7,856 nucleotides of DNA from Planctomycetaceae bacterium (lineage in GTDB: Bacteria; Planctomycetota; Planctomycetia; Pirellulales; JAEUIK01). Location: NCBI GenBank assembly GCA_016793185.1, contig JAEUIK010000562.1:1-7856 (forward strand), read 5' to 3'. Every line of letters starts with the position of its first letter. The stretch's first letter is position 1. Under the pieces are notes generated by a model. The model saw only the letters and a program-made list of their open reading frames with translations. It was not told where the DNA came from and ran no database searches. This document shows positions 1-7,189 of this stretch, in pieces. Made by a program: the position numbers and the translations under genes.

Positions 1-780
1 GTCCCGCACGGCGACCAGATCACGCTCCGCCATTTGGCAAACCACCGGAGCGGGCTGTTCAATCATATCGAGTCGCGCGAGGTCAAGGATCGATTCGCCG
101 CCGAGCCCGAACGCCTCTGGACGGAGCAGGAGCTGCTGAGCTTCAGTCTCAAGGCCCCGCCGTACTTTGCTCCGGGAGAGCAGCACCATTACTCGAACGC
201 CAATACCGTGCTGCTGGCCCGGGCGATCGAAAAGACGACCGGTCGCGGCTGGGCTGTCGAAGTGCGCGACCGGATCCTCAAGCCGCTCGAGCTACAGCAC
301 ACGCTGATCCCCAGCGACAATGCGCTCCCCGATCCACATGCCGAGGGCTATGCGCTCGGCACGTCCGAGGGCCCCTTTTTCCATCGCGGCGACAAGTTGA
401 TCAACGTTACCCGGACGAGTCCGACCTGGTGGGGGCCGGCGGGGTCGATGATCTCGACGCTCGACGACTTGCACCGCGCGGCTCCGGCGTTGGCCCGGGG
501 GGACTTGCTCAGCCCGGCGATGCGCGTCGAGCTCCATCGGTGGACCACAGCCGACCAATCCGGCTTCGAGTACGGCTTCCATATCGAGCGCGTCCGTGGC
601 GCGATCGGCCACGATGGCGACGTGCCCGGCTATCAAACGGTGATGCTCTATTTTCCGGAACTCGATGCAACGGTGGTTGCGCTGACGAACCTCTATGGAT
701 GGAGCGTGCGCGGCATGCCCGCCGACCGGCTGGCCTGGTTGGCGGCGGAAGAGTACCTGGGGGTCCCGCGCAAGCCGTAA
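1..780 (+). CDS. Serine hydrolase, beta-lactamase/transpeptidase-like family (5' truncated)
   Basis: Reading frame 1 is open from the first base and ends in TAA at 778-780, giving 259 codons of a gene that begins upstream. A TTG at position 34 is only an internal Leu: the residues before it (DQITLRHL) already match the family's 'vTirhLLnHtSGL' segment, which continues as ANHRSGL. Other landmarks are the Y-x-N motif (YSN, codons 64-66 of the window), a GPAGSMISTLDDL segment equivalent to the family's 'G-G-x-x-S-T-x-x-D-L', and HDGDVPGY (from codon 204), the H-x-G-x-x-P-G element that replaces the KTG box in many class C-like enzymes. The S-x-x-K nucleophile motif must lie before the window. 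The family covers esterases, D-Ala carboxypeptidases and peptidases that use an acyl-serine intermediate, usually outside the cytoplasm. The substrate cannot be told from this part. Family is confident, activity is not. Confidence 0.88.
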   Translation, partial: VPHGDQITLRHLANHRSGLFNHIESREVKDRFAAEPERLWTEQELLSFSLKAPPYFAPGEQHHYSNANTVLLARAIEKTTGRGWAVEVRDRILKPLELQHTLIPSDNALPDPHAEGYALGTSEGPFFHRGDKLINVTRTSPTWWGPAGSMISTLDDLHRAAPALARGDLLSPAMRVELHRWTTADQSGFEYGFHIERVRGAIGHDGDVPGYQTVMLYFPELDATVVALTNLYGWSVRGMPADRLAWLAAEEYLGVPRKP

Positions 781-812
781 GGGCCGGGCGCCGCTGGCTG
801 CCCACGCGGGTT

Positions 813-841
813 TTGTGTCGGCTTCCGCCACGTTCTACAAT
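813..841 (+). promoter_or_regulatory. Probable sigma70-type promoter of the haem-binding propeller gene
   Basis: TTGTGT at 813-818 is followed after exactly 17 nt by TACAAT at 836-841. This matches the housekeeping consensus at 3 of 6 (-35) and 5 of 6 (-10) positions. It lies in the 109-nt gap after the serine hydrolase, about 49 nt before the ATG at 890, so the 5' leader would be roughly 40 nt. AT-rich hexamers are rare in this GC-rich DNA, which strengthens the call. Confidence 0.55.
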
Positions 842-889
842 GGCGCTGCGTCGCCTGGCGACTTGTGCCCGTGGAACTTGGACCGACGA

Positions 890-3800
890 ATGAACGTGAT
901 TCACTGGCTCGTGGCCCTGGCGGCTGCGACGGCCCCCGTGACCGACTCAGCGCCGGTCGGCGCTCCCGCGACGCACACCGTGTCGCTCGGTAGTCATCAA
1001 TTCACCCTGCCGCGCGGATTCGACATCGTGCTGGCGGCGGGACCCCCGCTGATCGAGCGGCCGATCCACGCCGATTTTGACGACCAGGGGCGACTCTTTG
1101 TCTGCGAGTCGGCCGGCGTCAACGATAAGGTCGAGCAGCAACTGGCCGAGAAGCCGCACTGGATTCTCTGCCTGGAAGATACCGATGGCGACGGGCGCTT
1201 CGATCGCCGCACGAAGTTTGCCGACAAGATGACGTTTCCCGAGGGGATGCTGTGCCTCGACGGCTCGGTCTACGTCGCCGCGCCTCCCAGCATCTGGAAG
1301 CTCACCGACACCGACCACGACGGCGTCGCCGATCGGCGCGAGGAATGGTTTCGGGGCAAGACGCTCACCGGCTGCGCCAACGATTTGCACGGTCCCTACG
1401 AGGGTCCGGATGGTTGGATCTATTGGTGCAAGGGGGCCTTTGCCGAGCAGCGATATGCTCGCCCCGGACAGGTGCCGTTGGTAACCCGCGCCGCGCACAT
1501 CTTTCGCTGCCGCCCCGACGGCGCCGGCGTCGAGCCGGTCATGACCGGCGGCATGGACAATCCCGTCGAAGTGGTCTTCACCTCCGGCGGCGAGCGGATT
1601 TTCACGACGACATTCTTGCAGCACCCCGGCGGAGGCAAACGCGACGGCCTGATCCATGCCATCTATGGCGGCGTTTATGGTAAACCGCATGACGTCCTTG
1701 ATGGTCATCCGCGCACCGGCGACCTGCTGCCGCCGCTGACGCACTTGGGTGCCGCGGCCCCCTCGGGGCTGGCGCGCTACGAGTCGCAAGTCTTTGGGAG
1801 CGACTATCAGCACAATTTGTTTGCGGCGTTGTTCAACATGCACAAGGTGACGCGGCATGTGCTGACGCCCGCCGGAGCCACATTCGCCGCGCGCGACGAA
1901 GATTTCGTCGTCTCCGACAGCCTCGACTTTCATCCCACCGACGTCCTCGAAGATGCCGACGGGAGCTTGCTCATCCTCGATACGGGGGGCTGGTACAAGC
2001 TCTGTTGCCCGACCTCCCAGCTCTGGAAACCCGAGATCGTCGGCGGGATCTACCGCATCCGCCGCAGCGGACCGCGAGTCGTGGCCGATCCGCGCGGGCG
2101 GGACCTCTCCTGGGAGACTCTTGCTCCCGGCGAAATGATCCAGTTGCTGGGGGATCGCCGTCCCGCGGTGGTCAAGCGGGCGATCCGCCAACTCGGCGCG
2201 CAGCGGGACGCGGCCGTCGCGGCGCTCGCGGGCGCGATCGACGCCGCGCAGCCACCGCCAGTGCGACTGGGCGCCGTGTGGGCCTTGTCGCGAATCGATT
2301 CCGCAGAGTCGCGGCTTCTCCTGCGGCGCGCTCTGGAAGATCCAGACGAAACTGTCACGCAGGCGGCGATTCACGCACTGAGCGTCGCCCGCGATGCGTC
2401 GGCGCAGGAGTCGTTGGGCAGGATCCTGACGCAGGCGAAGTCGGCCCCCAATCGCCGGGCGGCCGCCGAAGCGCTCGGGCGGATTGGCAGTCCCGCGAGC
2501 GTTTCCCTGCTCTTGCAGGTTGTCGGCGAGGAGTCGGATCGCACGCTGGAGCACTCGCTGACCTACGCCCTGATCGAAATCGCTGCCCCGGCGGAAACGC
2601 GCCAGGGACTGGCGAGCAAGAGTCCGCGTGTGCGCCGCGCGGCGCTAATGGCGCTCGATCAGATGGCAGGTGGTGGATTGGAACCCGAGGCCGTGGCCGC
2701 GCTGCTCACCGATCCCGACGCGCCGCTCGCCAGCGCGGCGACGTGGATTCTCGGCCGGCACCCCGAATGGTCGGCGCGGCTGGTTCCCTGGCTTTCGCGC
2801 AGCCTCGCAGCCGGCGCGCTGGCTGGCGATCATGCCGGTACCTATATCGAACTCTTGGCGAAATTCGCCCATACGCTCGACGTGCAGGACCTCGTCGCCG
2901 GGCTGCTCTTGGCGAAGGATGCCAGGCCGGCCGAGCGCCGCTCCGCATTGCAGGCCATGGGACAAAGCGGATTGCCGGCGTTACCGAGCATCTGGTCGGA
3001 CGCCATTGCCACAACGATCGCGACGAACGAAGAGCTAACGCCAGCGGCGATCAGCGTCGTGCGGGCGATCCCGAAGACCGCCGGCGATGGCCAGGCGCTG
3101 GCGGCGGCTCTGCTGGCGGCGGCTCGCAATGACCGTTTGGCCGTGAACGTGCGCCTCGACGCGCTGGCGGCGATGCCAGGGGGTGCCAGTCAGCTCGCGC
3201 CGCAAGAGTTCGAGTTGGTGCGCGAGAACCTTTCGCCTGACGCGCAGCTCTCGCTCCGCGTGGCGGCGGCCGGTGTGCTTGCGAAGGCACGCCTCGAAGA
3301 CCAGCAATTGCTCGCGCTCGTCGACACGGTACGCGGGGCGGGACCCCTCGAGATCGAAGGACTTTTGGCCCCCTTTGCGCACACCTCCGATCGCGAGGTC
3401 GGCCTGGCCGTGATTGAGGCGCTAGCGCAATGCGCCGCACTGCCGAACGTGCGGGCGGAGACACTGGCCGAGCTGTTCAAGAACGGCCAGGAAGTTGTCA
3501 AGGAGCGCAGCCGAAGGCTGCACGAACTCCAGGTGGCCGCCGCCGCCGAGCGGATGGCGAAAATCGAAGACCTGCTGCAGCGAATGCCCGAGGGAGATGT
3601 GCAGCGTGGGCAAGTGGTGTTCAACAGCCAGAAGGCGGCCTGTGCGAGTTGCCACGAGATCGGGTATCTGGGGGGCGAGATCGGCCCGGATCTGACCAAG
3701 ATCGGGCAGATCCGCAGCGACCGCGATTTACTCGAGTCGATCGTCTTTCCGTCGGCCAGCTTCGTCCGCAGCTACGAGCCGATCACCGTCGCGACGACCA

Positions 3801-4009
3801 CCGGCAAAACTTACAGCGGCCTGCTGCGCAAGGATGCGCCCGACGAGGTCGTGCTGGCCTTGAACGCCAAGGAAACAGTTCGCATCCCGCGCGACGAGAT
3901 TGAGCAGATGGCTCCCGCCGCGGTCTCGATCATGCCCGCCGGCCTCGATCAGCAACTCTCGGCGCAAGAGCTGATCGACCTGGTAACGTTCCTCCGGGCC
4001 TGCCGCTAG
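890..4009 (+). CDS. PVC-type haem-binding protein: dehydrogenase-like propeller, HEAT-like repeats, C-terminal cytochrome c domain
   Basis: The protein has 1,039 residues. The frame is open further upstream, to 695, but that would overlap the hydrolase. The ATG at 890 follows a promoter-like site and opens a hydrophobic export signal (WLVALAAATA, residues 6-15); the ribosome site is weak. Residues about 25-395 form the dehydrogenase-like propeller of the 'Pirellula/Verrucomicrobium' type, with two Asp-rich calcium-type loops (DTDGDG at 97-102, DTDHDG at 140-145) and the hallmark segments NDLHGPYEGPDGWIYW and GGWYKLCCPTSQLWKP. Residues about 404-870 are Ala/Leu-rich helical repeats that look like HEAT repeats. 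Residues about 905-1039 are the family's haem domain: C918-A-S-C921-H922 for covalent haem c, then GPDLTKIG and SIMPAGL, whose M1015 is the likely second axial ligand. Inferred role: extracytoplasmic oxidation, perhaps of a sugar or polyol, passing electrons to haem. Substrate and partners are unknown. Confidence 0.92.
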   Translation: MNVIHWLVALAAATAPVTDSAPVGAPATHTVSLGSHQFTLPRGFDIVLAAGPPLIERPIHADFDDQGRLFVCESAGVNDKVEQQLAEKPHWILCLEDTDGDGRFDRRTKFADKMTFPEGMLCLDGSVYVAAPPSIWKLTDTDHDGVADRREEWFRGKTLTGCANDLHGPYEGPDGWIYWCKGAFAEQRYARPGQVPLVTRAAHIFRCRPDGAGVEPVMTGGMDNPVEVVFTSGGERIFTTTFLQHPGGGKRDGLIHAIYGGVYGKPHDVLDGHPRTGDLLPPLTHLGAAAPSGLARYESQVFGSDYQHNLFAALFNMHKVTRHVLTPAGATFAARDEDFVVSDSLDFHPTDVLEDADGSLLILDTGGWYKLCCPTSQLWKPEIVGGIYRIRRSGPRVVADPRGRDLSWETLAPGEMIQLLGDRRPAVVKRAIRQLGAQRDAAVAALAGAIDAAQPPPVRLGAVWALSRIDSAESRLLLRRALEDPDETVTQAAIHALSVARDASAQESLGRILTQAKSAPNRRAAAEALGRIGSPASVSLLLQVVGEESDRTLEHSLTYALIEIAAPAETRQGLASKSPRVRRAALMALDQMAGGGLEPEAVAALLTDPDAPLASAATWILGRHPEWSARLVPWLSRSLAAGALAGDHAGTYIELLAKFAHTLDVQDLVAGLLLAKDARPAERRSALQAMGQSGLPALPSIWSDAIATTIATNEELTPAAISVVRAIPKTAGDGQALAAALLAAARNDRLAVNVRLDALAAMPGGASQLAPQEFELVRENLSPDAQLSLRVAAAGVLAKARLEDQQLLALVDTVRGAGPLEIEGLLAPFAHTSDREVGLAVIEALAQCAALPNVRAETLAELFKNGQEVVKERSRRLHELQVAAAAERMAKIEDLLQRMPEGDVQRGQVVFNSQKAACASCHEIGYLGGEIGPDLTKIGQIRSDRDLLESIVFPSASFVRSYEPITVATTTGKTYSGLLRKDAPDEVVLALNAKETVRIPRDEIEQMAPAAVSIMPAGLDQQLSAQELIDLVTFLRACR

Positions 4010-4017
4010 GCCAGCTC

Positions 4018-4041
4018 TGGCAGGCGTTACAGGCGCTGCCA
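4018..4041 (+). terminator. Weak hairpin after the haem-binding gene, possible terminator
   Basis: TGGCAG (4018-4023) can pair with CTGCCA (4036-4041) around a 12-nt loop, 9 nt after the stop codon. No T-run follows, so it is not a standard intrinsic terminator. The rest of the 204-nt gap to the response regulator holds another small hairpin (CCGAC/GTCGG, 4089-4101) and no recognisable promoter boxes. Confidence 0.2.
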
Positions 4042-4213
4042 CGCACCTCTGCCGGGTCGCACTGGACCCGATCTGCAGGCCGGACGTGCCGACGGTGTCG
4101 GTTACTCGGCGCGTGGCGCGCCGCTTCATGTTTCCTAGCCGGCAAGGTCGATGACCAGAGTGTGAAGCTGCACGGCCGTTGCTGCCGGCGCTCTCGTAGC
4201 TGGAGATCCAACG

Positions 4214-4675
4214 ATGATGTCCGAGAATCGTGCCCGGGGGTTGGTGCTGGCCATCGACGACGAGCCGGCCGTGCTGGCCGAAGTCGCCTCGGTGCTGGGG
4301 ATGGCCGGCTACTGCTGTGTGACCGCCGCGAACGGGGCCGACGCCCTGGCGCTCGCGCTCAAGCTGCGCCCCGATCTGATCATCTCCGACATCAACCTGG
4401 CGGGCGAAAGCGGCCTCGACCTGTGCGAGCAGATCCAGGACCAGCCGGCGCTCTCGGAGATTCCCGTCGTTTTCCTGTCGGGGGCTCAGATTCCCGACGT
4501 CGTCCGCGCGGCTCACGCCGCGGGCGGAACCTACTACCTGCGCAAACCGTTCGACGGGGGCGTGCTCGAGGAGATCGTCGAGAAGGCGCTGTGGATGCCG
4601 CAGCTGGTGCGCGACCGCGTGCAGGCGCTGGCTCCCAAGGGACGAACGCTCCGCAATCTCGCCAGCCATTCGTAA
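4214..4675 (+). CDS. Single-domain response regulator (CheY-like receiver)
   Basis: A 153-residue protein made almost entirely of one receiver domain (about residues 9-130). The acidic pair D15-D16, the phospho-acceptor D59 in ISDINLAGESG, the switch residue S89 and the K111-P112 pair are all present, so it should accept phosphate from a histidine kinase. No DNA-binding or enzymatic output domain follows, only about 25 residues (from WMPQLVRDRV) that look helical and basic. The role is therefore likely to be CheY/Spo0F-like, either a relay or protein-protein control. GGAG at 4202-4205 sits 8 nt before the ATG at 4214; a second ATG follows immediately at 4217 and could also be used. No kinase gene is adjacent, so the partner is unknown. 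The gene faces slyX tail to tail across an 81-nt gap. Confidence 0.93.
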   Translation: MMSENRARGLVLAIDDEPAVLAEVASVLGMAGYCCVTAANGADALALALKLRPDLIISDINLAGESGLDLCEQIQDQPALSEIPVVFLSGAQIPDVVRAAHAAGGTYYLRKPFDGGVLEEIVEKALWMPQLVRDRVQALAPKGRTLRNLASHS

Positions 4676-4734
4676 CGGTCGCGGAATGACGCTGGCGGCG
4701 CCGGTGCTCCCGGCCGGGCACGCACGGGGCAGGC

Positions 4735-4748
4735 CAGCGCAGGCGCTG
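4735..4748. terminator. GC-rich palindrome between convergent genes
   Basis: CAGCGC (4735-4740) and GCGCTG (4743-4748) form a perfect inverted repeat with a 2-nt centre, folding as a 5-bp stem with a 4-nt loop. It lies 8 nt beyond the slyX stop and 60 nt beyond the response-regulator stop. With no T-run on either side it could at most slow transcription from both directions. This is a weak call based on position and symmetry. Confidence 0.2.
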
Positions 4749-4756
4749 CGGCCGCG

Positions 4757-5005
4757 TCAGTAATGTGGCGGCTTTTCGTCGAGCAGGCTCGGCGGAGGTC
4801 CAGCCTGGGTCGACGACATCGTGCGGATCATCTCGGCCGCTCCCTTGAGCTGCTTTTCGAGCTCGGTGAGCTTCTTGCCCTGCGCGACGACGACTTGATC
4901 GAGGTCGCTGACCGTTCGCTGGAGGTGCATATACAGCTCCTCCATCTCTTGCAGCCGATTCGCGAGTGCGCCGGAAGCGCTTCCCTCTCCTTGAGGATTT
5001 GTCAT
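4757..5005 (-). CDS. slyX: SlyX family protein
   Basis: An 82-residue minus-strand protein, close to the 72 residues of the E. coli member. Residues about 13-60 form a heptad-like coiled coil (leucines and isoleucines in NRLQEMEELYMHLQ, then VVVAQGKKLTELEKQL). The chain ends in the family's signature tail, a Pro-rich linker followed by EKPPHY. The order of coiled coil, short linker and terminal PPHY is what identifies SlyX. The family's molecular role is not established; members are small, probably oligomeric cytoplasmic proteins. The ATG is complementary to 5003-5005, and no clear ribosome site precedes it. Its first dozen residues (NPQGEGSASG) look disordered. It converges with the response regulator and diverges from the pterin dehydratase across a 225-nt gap, so it is probably transcribed alone. 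Confidence 0.85.
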   Translation of the reverse strand: MTNPQGEGSASGALANRLQEMEELYMHLQRTVSDLDQVVVAQGKKLTELEKQLKGAAEMIRTMSSTQAGPPPSLLDEKPPHY

Positions 5006-5230
5006 GCTGTGAGCTGTTGGCTGGCTGCGCGGCTTGGGAGCCGCTGGGGAAGGATCCGCCCAACGGCTAGCTGGGCACCTGTTGGTCGGCCTGGTTCAGC
5101 GACCGCGCCAACCAGAGTAAAGGGCTGGGACCGGTGTCGGCAAGGGCCCCACTCCGCCGACTGCTAGGCCCAAGATTTGCAGCGGCAGTCATCGTGGCAA
5201 CACGTTCCAAGTTGAGGGGAGCCGAATTCC

Positions 5231-5593
5231 ATGCACACGCAAACCACCGAACAACTCGCGGCCAAAAAATGCGTTCCCTGCGAGGGGGGCGTCGATCCCT
5301 ATTCGCCCGAGTTGGCGCGCGCCCAAGTTGCCAAACTCGACGGCTGGCGGCTCACTCACGACGGTCAACGCATCCGCAAGGATTGGACGGTCAAGAACTT
5401 CCTGGCGGGAATGCGGTTCTTTCAGCGCGTCGCCGAGTTGGCCGAGGCCGACCAGCACCATCCCGATCTCCATCTCGAGGGCTACCGCCAGGTCGCGATC
5501 GAGATCTGGACGCATGCGATTGGCGGACTGTCGGAAAACGACTTCATTCTGGCGTCCAAGATCGACCAGCTCCCCATTGAATTGAAGAAGTAG
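5231..5593 (+). CDS. 4a-hydroxytetrahydrobiopterin dehydratase (pterin-4a-carbinolamine dehydratase)
   Basis: A 120-residue protein, close to the family norm of about 100-120. It removes water from the 4a-hydroxy pterin made by aromatic amino-acid hydroxylases, giving quinonoid dihydropterin (EC 4.2.1.96); some bacterial relatives act instead in molybdopterin metabolism. The family core is clear: H76-H77-P78-D79 with the catalytic His pair, then IEIWTH (H95 is the third active-site His) and GLSENDFILASKID. W39 followed by an I-R-K-D-W strand is the typical N-terminal half. A C14-x-x-C17 pair near the N-terminus occurs in other bacterial members. AGGGGAG at 5215-5221 lies 9 nt before the ATG and supports this start. 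No phenylalanine hydroxylase or other pterin gene is next to it, so the physiological partner is not shown by context. Confidence 0.93.
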   Translation: MHTQTTEQLAAKKCVPCEGGVDPYSPELARAQVAKLDGWRLTHDGQRIRKDWTVKNFLAGMRFFQRVAELAEADQHHPDLHLEGYRQVAIEIWTHAIGGLSENDFILASKIDQLPIELKK

Positions 5594-5667
5594 AGCCGCG
5601 GCGCTTAAGCATCGGCGCATGCTAGCAGACCGCTGCTGCGCGCGGCCTGACGCGAGATTTCGCGCGG

Positions 5668-5708
5668 AAAATAACGGTCTAGGTCGCACGCGCGGCGCTC
5701 TCTATAAT
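5668..5708 (+). promoter_or_regulatory. Probable promoter of the cysteine-rich protein gene
   Basis: TATAAT at 5703-5708 is a perfect -10 hexamer. No good -35 is found at 16-18 nt (TAGGTC at 5680-5685 is the 17-nt position). An AT-rich tract, AAAATAA at 5668-5674, would lie about 41-47 nt before a start near 5715, where an UP element would act. The leader to the ATG at 5818 would be about 100 nt. Confidence 0.5.
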
Positions 5709-5807
5709 CCCGACCCATTTCGGAATCGGTTCCGATCCGGCCTTGGCCGCGTTGCCGCGCGTTCTGCGCCCGACCCGTCCGGGCTTGCTTCCATTCGTTG
5801 GGGACAC

Positions 5808-5812
5808 GGAGG
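5808..5812 (+). promoter_or_regulatory. Ribosome binding site fixing the start at 5818
   Basis: GGAGG ends 5 nt before the ATG at 5818. The same frame is open from an ATG at 5743, but only the 5818 start has this site and begins directly with a signal peptide. Confidence 0.8.
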
Positions 5813-5817
5813 TCGCC

Positions 5818-7113
5818 ATGAAGTTCTTGGACAAAGCGTTGCTGTGCGGGCTGATACTCTCGCTGGTGATTCTGGCGGACGCCCGCGGCGATGATCCGCA
5901 ACTCGACGGCAGGCACTGCCGGCAATCGGCTTGCCAGGAGAGGACTGCACACTGCCCGATCCTGCGCGCCGCCGAATGCACGGCGCGGCTCAGCTCGGCG
6001 GTCGACAAGGCCGCGAGCAGCGGCGAGGTGATTCTCACCGTCACGCCGCGAATCGTGATCGTCGACGAGGAAGAGTGCCTGCTGGGAGTTGCCGCGGCCG
6101 AGCCTGACTGTTGCCGGGGCGGCGACTGCTGCGCTGCCAAGTCAGCCTGCCAGAAATCGAACTGCGAATCGGCCGCGGGAGAGCCGTGCGAGCTCACGCT
6201 CAAGTGCGGCGCCAAGGTCGTCGGTAAGGTCGTCGGTAAGGTCTGTTGCGCCGCCGAGTGCAAGTCGGCCTGCCAACAGCCAGGCGAATGCTGCGAGAAC
6301 ACGGTCGCCCAGGACTGTAAGTCCGGCTCGTGCGAGACCGTTGCGGAGTGGATGGCGGCCCGAACCGGCAAGGCCGTCAAAGCGTGCAGCGCCACGAAGT
6401 GCGAAGGTTGCACGGCGGATCGCAAGTCGGACTGCGGTCCGGCCTGCGCCTGTGCCGAGAAGTGCGCCTGCGACAAGTCGATCGCGGCCAAGAGCTGCTG
6501 CGATGACGAAAGTGCCTGCCCCGACGTCCAGTGCGACGCGCCCACGGCCAGGCACCCCTCCAGCCGCGACATCCACGAGCGCACCAAGGCACTGGTCGAA
6601 CTGATGGAACGCCTGGGTCCCAGCGTGATTGAGGGAACCGAGTTCGAACGGGTCCCGTCGCTGACCATTCCTTCGACCGCGGCGCTGGACCAGCCGGTGT
6701 CGATTCGCGAGGAGCTGGTGAACTATATTCGCTGCCTGGCGTCCGAAGAATCGGCCGAGCCGGACGAGGTCGATTCCGAGGTGATCTGTTCGGATAGTGA
6801 CGGCGGCGATCTGGTGCCGGGAACGCCTCATGAGCGAGCGGCGGCCGTCGAATCGCTCCGCGAAGCGGCCGTGGCACTCGAGCACGCGGCGGCGCTGCTC
6901 GAGCGGCATAACCTCTACGATGCGTCCGACCGCACTCGCGGCCTGGCCAGCGAGTTGCGCCATAAGGGGCGGCATCTGCGGATGTTCGACACGCATCAGG
7001 ACTCGGCCGAGACCGTGCCCGCCAGTTGCCACCAGCATCCGGCCCGCGACGGCGTCTCGAAGCCGGTCGCACGTCCGGCCTACACCTTCGGCGGCGTTGA
7101 AGTCCAATACTAG
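5818..7113 (+). CDS. Exported cysteine-rich protein of unknown function
   Basis: A 431-residue protein that I do not recognise. Residues 1-22 are a signal peptide (basic start, then LLCGLILSLVILA, likely cut after A-D-A at 20-22). C10 lacks a proper lipobox, so it is not an evident lipoprotein. There are 37 cysteines, 33 of them between residues 34 and 239, including five CC pairs (98-99, 104-105, 143-144, 158-159, 227-228) and irregular repeats such as KSACQKSNCE, CKSACQQPGECCE and ACACAEKCAC. No thioredoxin, ferredoxin or CxxCH haem motif stands out. Residues about 240-431 have only three Cys and are charged and helical, notably an Ala/Leu/Glu-rich helix at about 338-390. Export plus abundant Cys suggests disulfide cross-linking in the envelope or metal binding; both are inference. 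The gene has its own promoter-like site and a strong terminator, so it is probably monocistronic. Confidence 0.85.
   Translation: MKFLDKALLCGLILSLVILADARGDDPQLDGRHCRQSACQERTAHCPILRAAECTARLSSAVDKAASSGEVILTVTPRIVIVDEEECLLGVAAAEPDCCRGGDCCAAKSACQKSNCESAAGEPCELTLKCGAKVVGKVVGKVCCAAECKSACQQPGECCENTVAQDCKSGSCETVAEWMAARTGKAVKACSATKCEGCTADRKSDCGPACACAEKCACDKSIAAKSCCDDESACPDVQCDAPTARHPSSRDIHERTKALVELMERLGPSVIEGTEFERVPSLTIPSTAALDQPVSIREELVNYIRCLASEESAEPDEVDSEVICSDSDGGDLVPGTPHERAAAVESLREAAVALEHAAALLERHNLYDASDRTRGLASELRHKGRHLRMFDTHQDSAETVPASCHQHPARDGVSKPVARPAYTFGGVEVQY
6214..6243 (+). repeat. 12-bp in-frame tandem repeat
   Basis: AAGGTCGTCGGT occurs at 6214-6225 and again, identically, at 6226-6237, followed by a partial third copy (AAGGTC, 6238-6243). 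It encodes KVVGKVVGKV inside the cysteine-rich domain. Being a multiple of three, it can gain or lose units without breaking the frame. Confidence 0.9.
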
Positions 7114-7189
7114 CCGGCACTTCGCCCCTGCGGATGCCGCGGCGGACAGGCGTCGCCGCGGTCCCGGAGGAGGCAGAGTCGACGAATCC

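Noticed and set aside
695..889. Extending the haem-binding protein to an upstream ATG at 695.
   Set aside because: The extension would overlap the hydrolase, bury the signal peptide internally and start before the promoter-like site.
947..2554. A 535-codon open frame on the minus strand.
   Set aside because: It lies antisense to the propeller part of the haem-binding gene, is Arg/Gly-rich without domain motifs, and is a by-product of GC-rich codon usage.
2005..3132. A 375-codon plus-strand frame inside the haem-binding gene.
   Set aside because: It overlaps well-supported coding sequence in another frame, is extremely Arg/Gly-rich and lacks a recognisable domain.
3728..4669. A 313-codon minus-strand frame covering the end of the haem gene and the response regulator.
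   Set aside because: It is antisense to two genes with clear family motifs, and its own translation shows no domain.
5006..5230. Searched the divergent slyX/pterin dehydratase gap for promoters and small RNAs; only short inverted repeats (GCCCA/TGGGC at 5058-5076, GTCGGC/GCCGAC at 5136-5161) were found.
   Set aside because: No -35/-10 pair of acceptable quality was seen on either strand, and the repeats are at chance level for this composition.
5594..5700. Several small hairpins (AGCAT/ATGCT at 5608-5623, AGCAG/CTGCT at 5624-5637, CGCGA/TCGCG at 5651-5664) after the pterin dehydratase.
   Set aside because: Stems are only 5 bp and no T-run follows, so I do not call a terminator.
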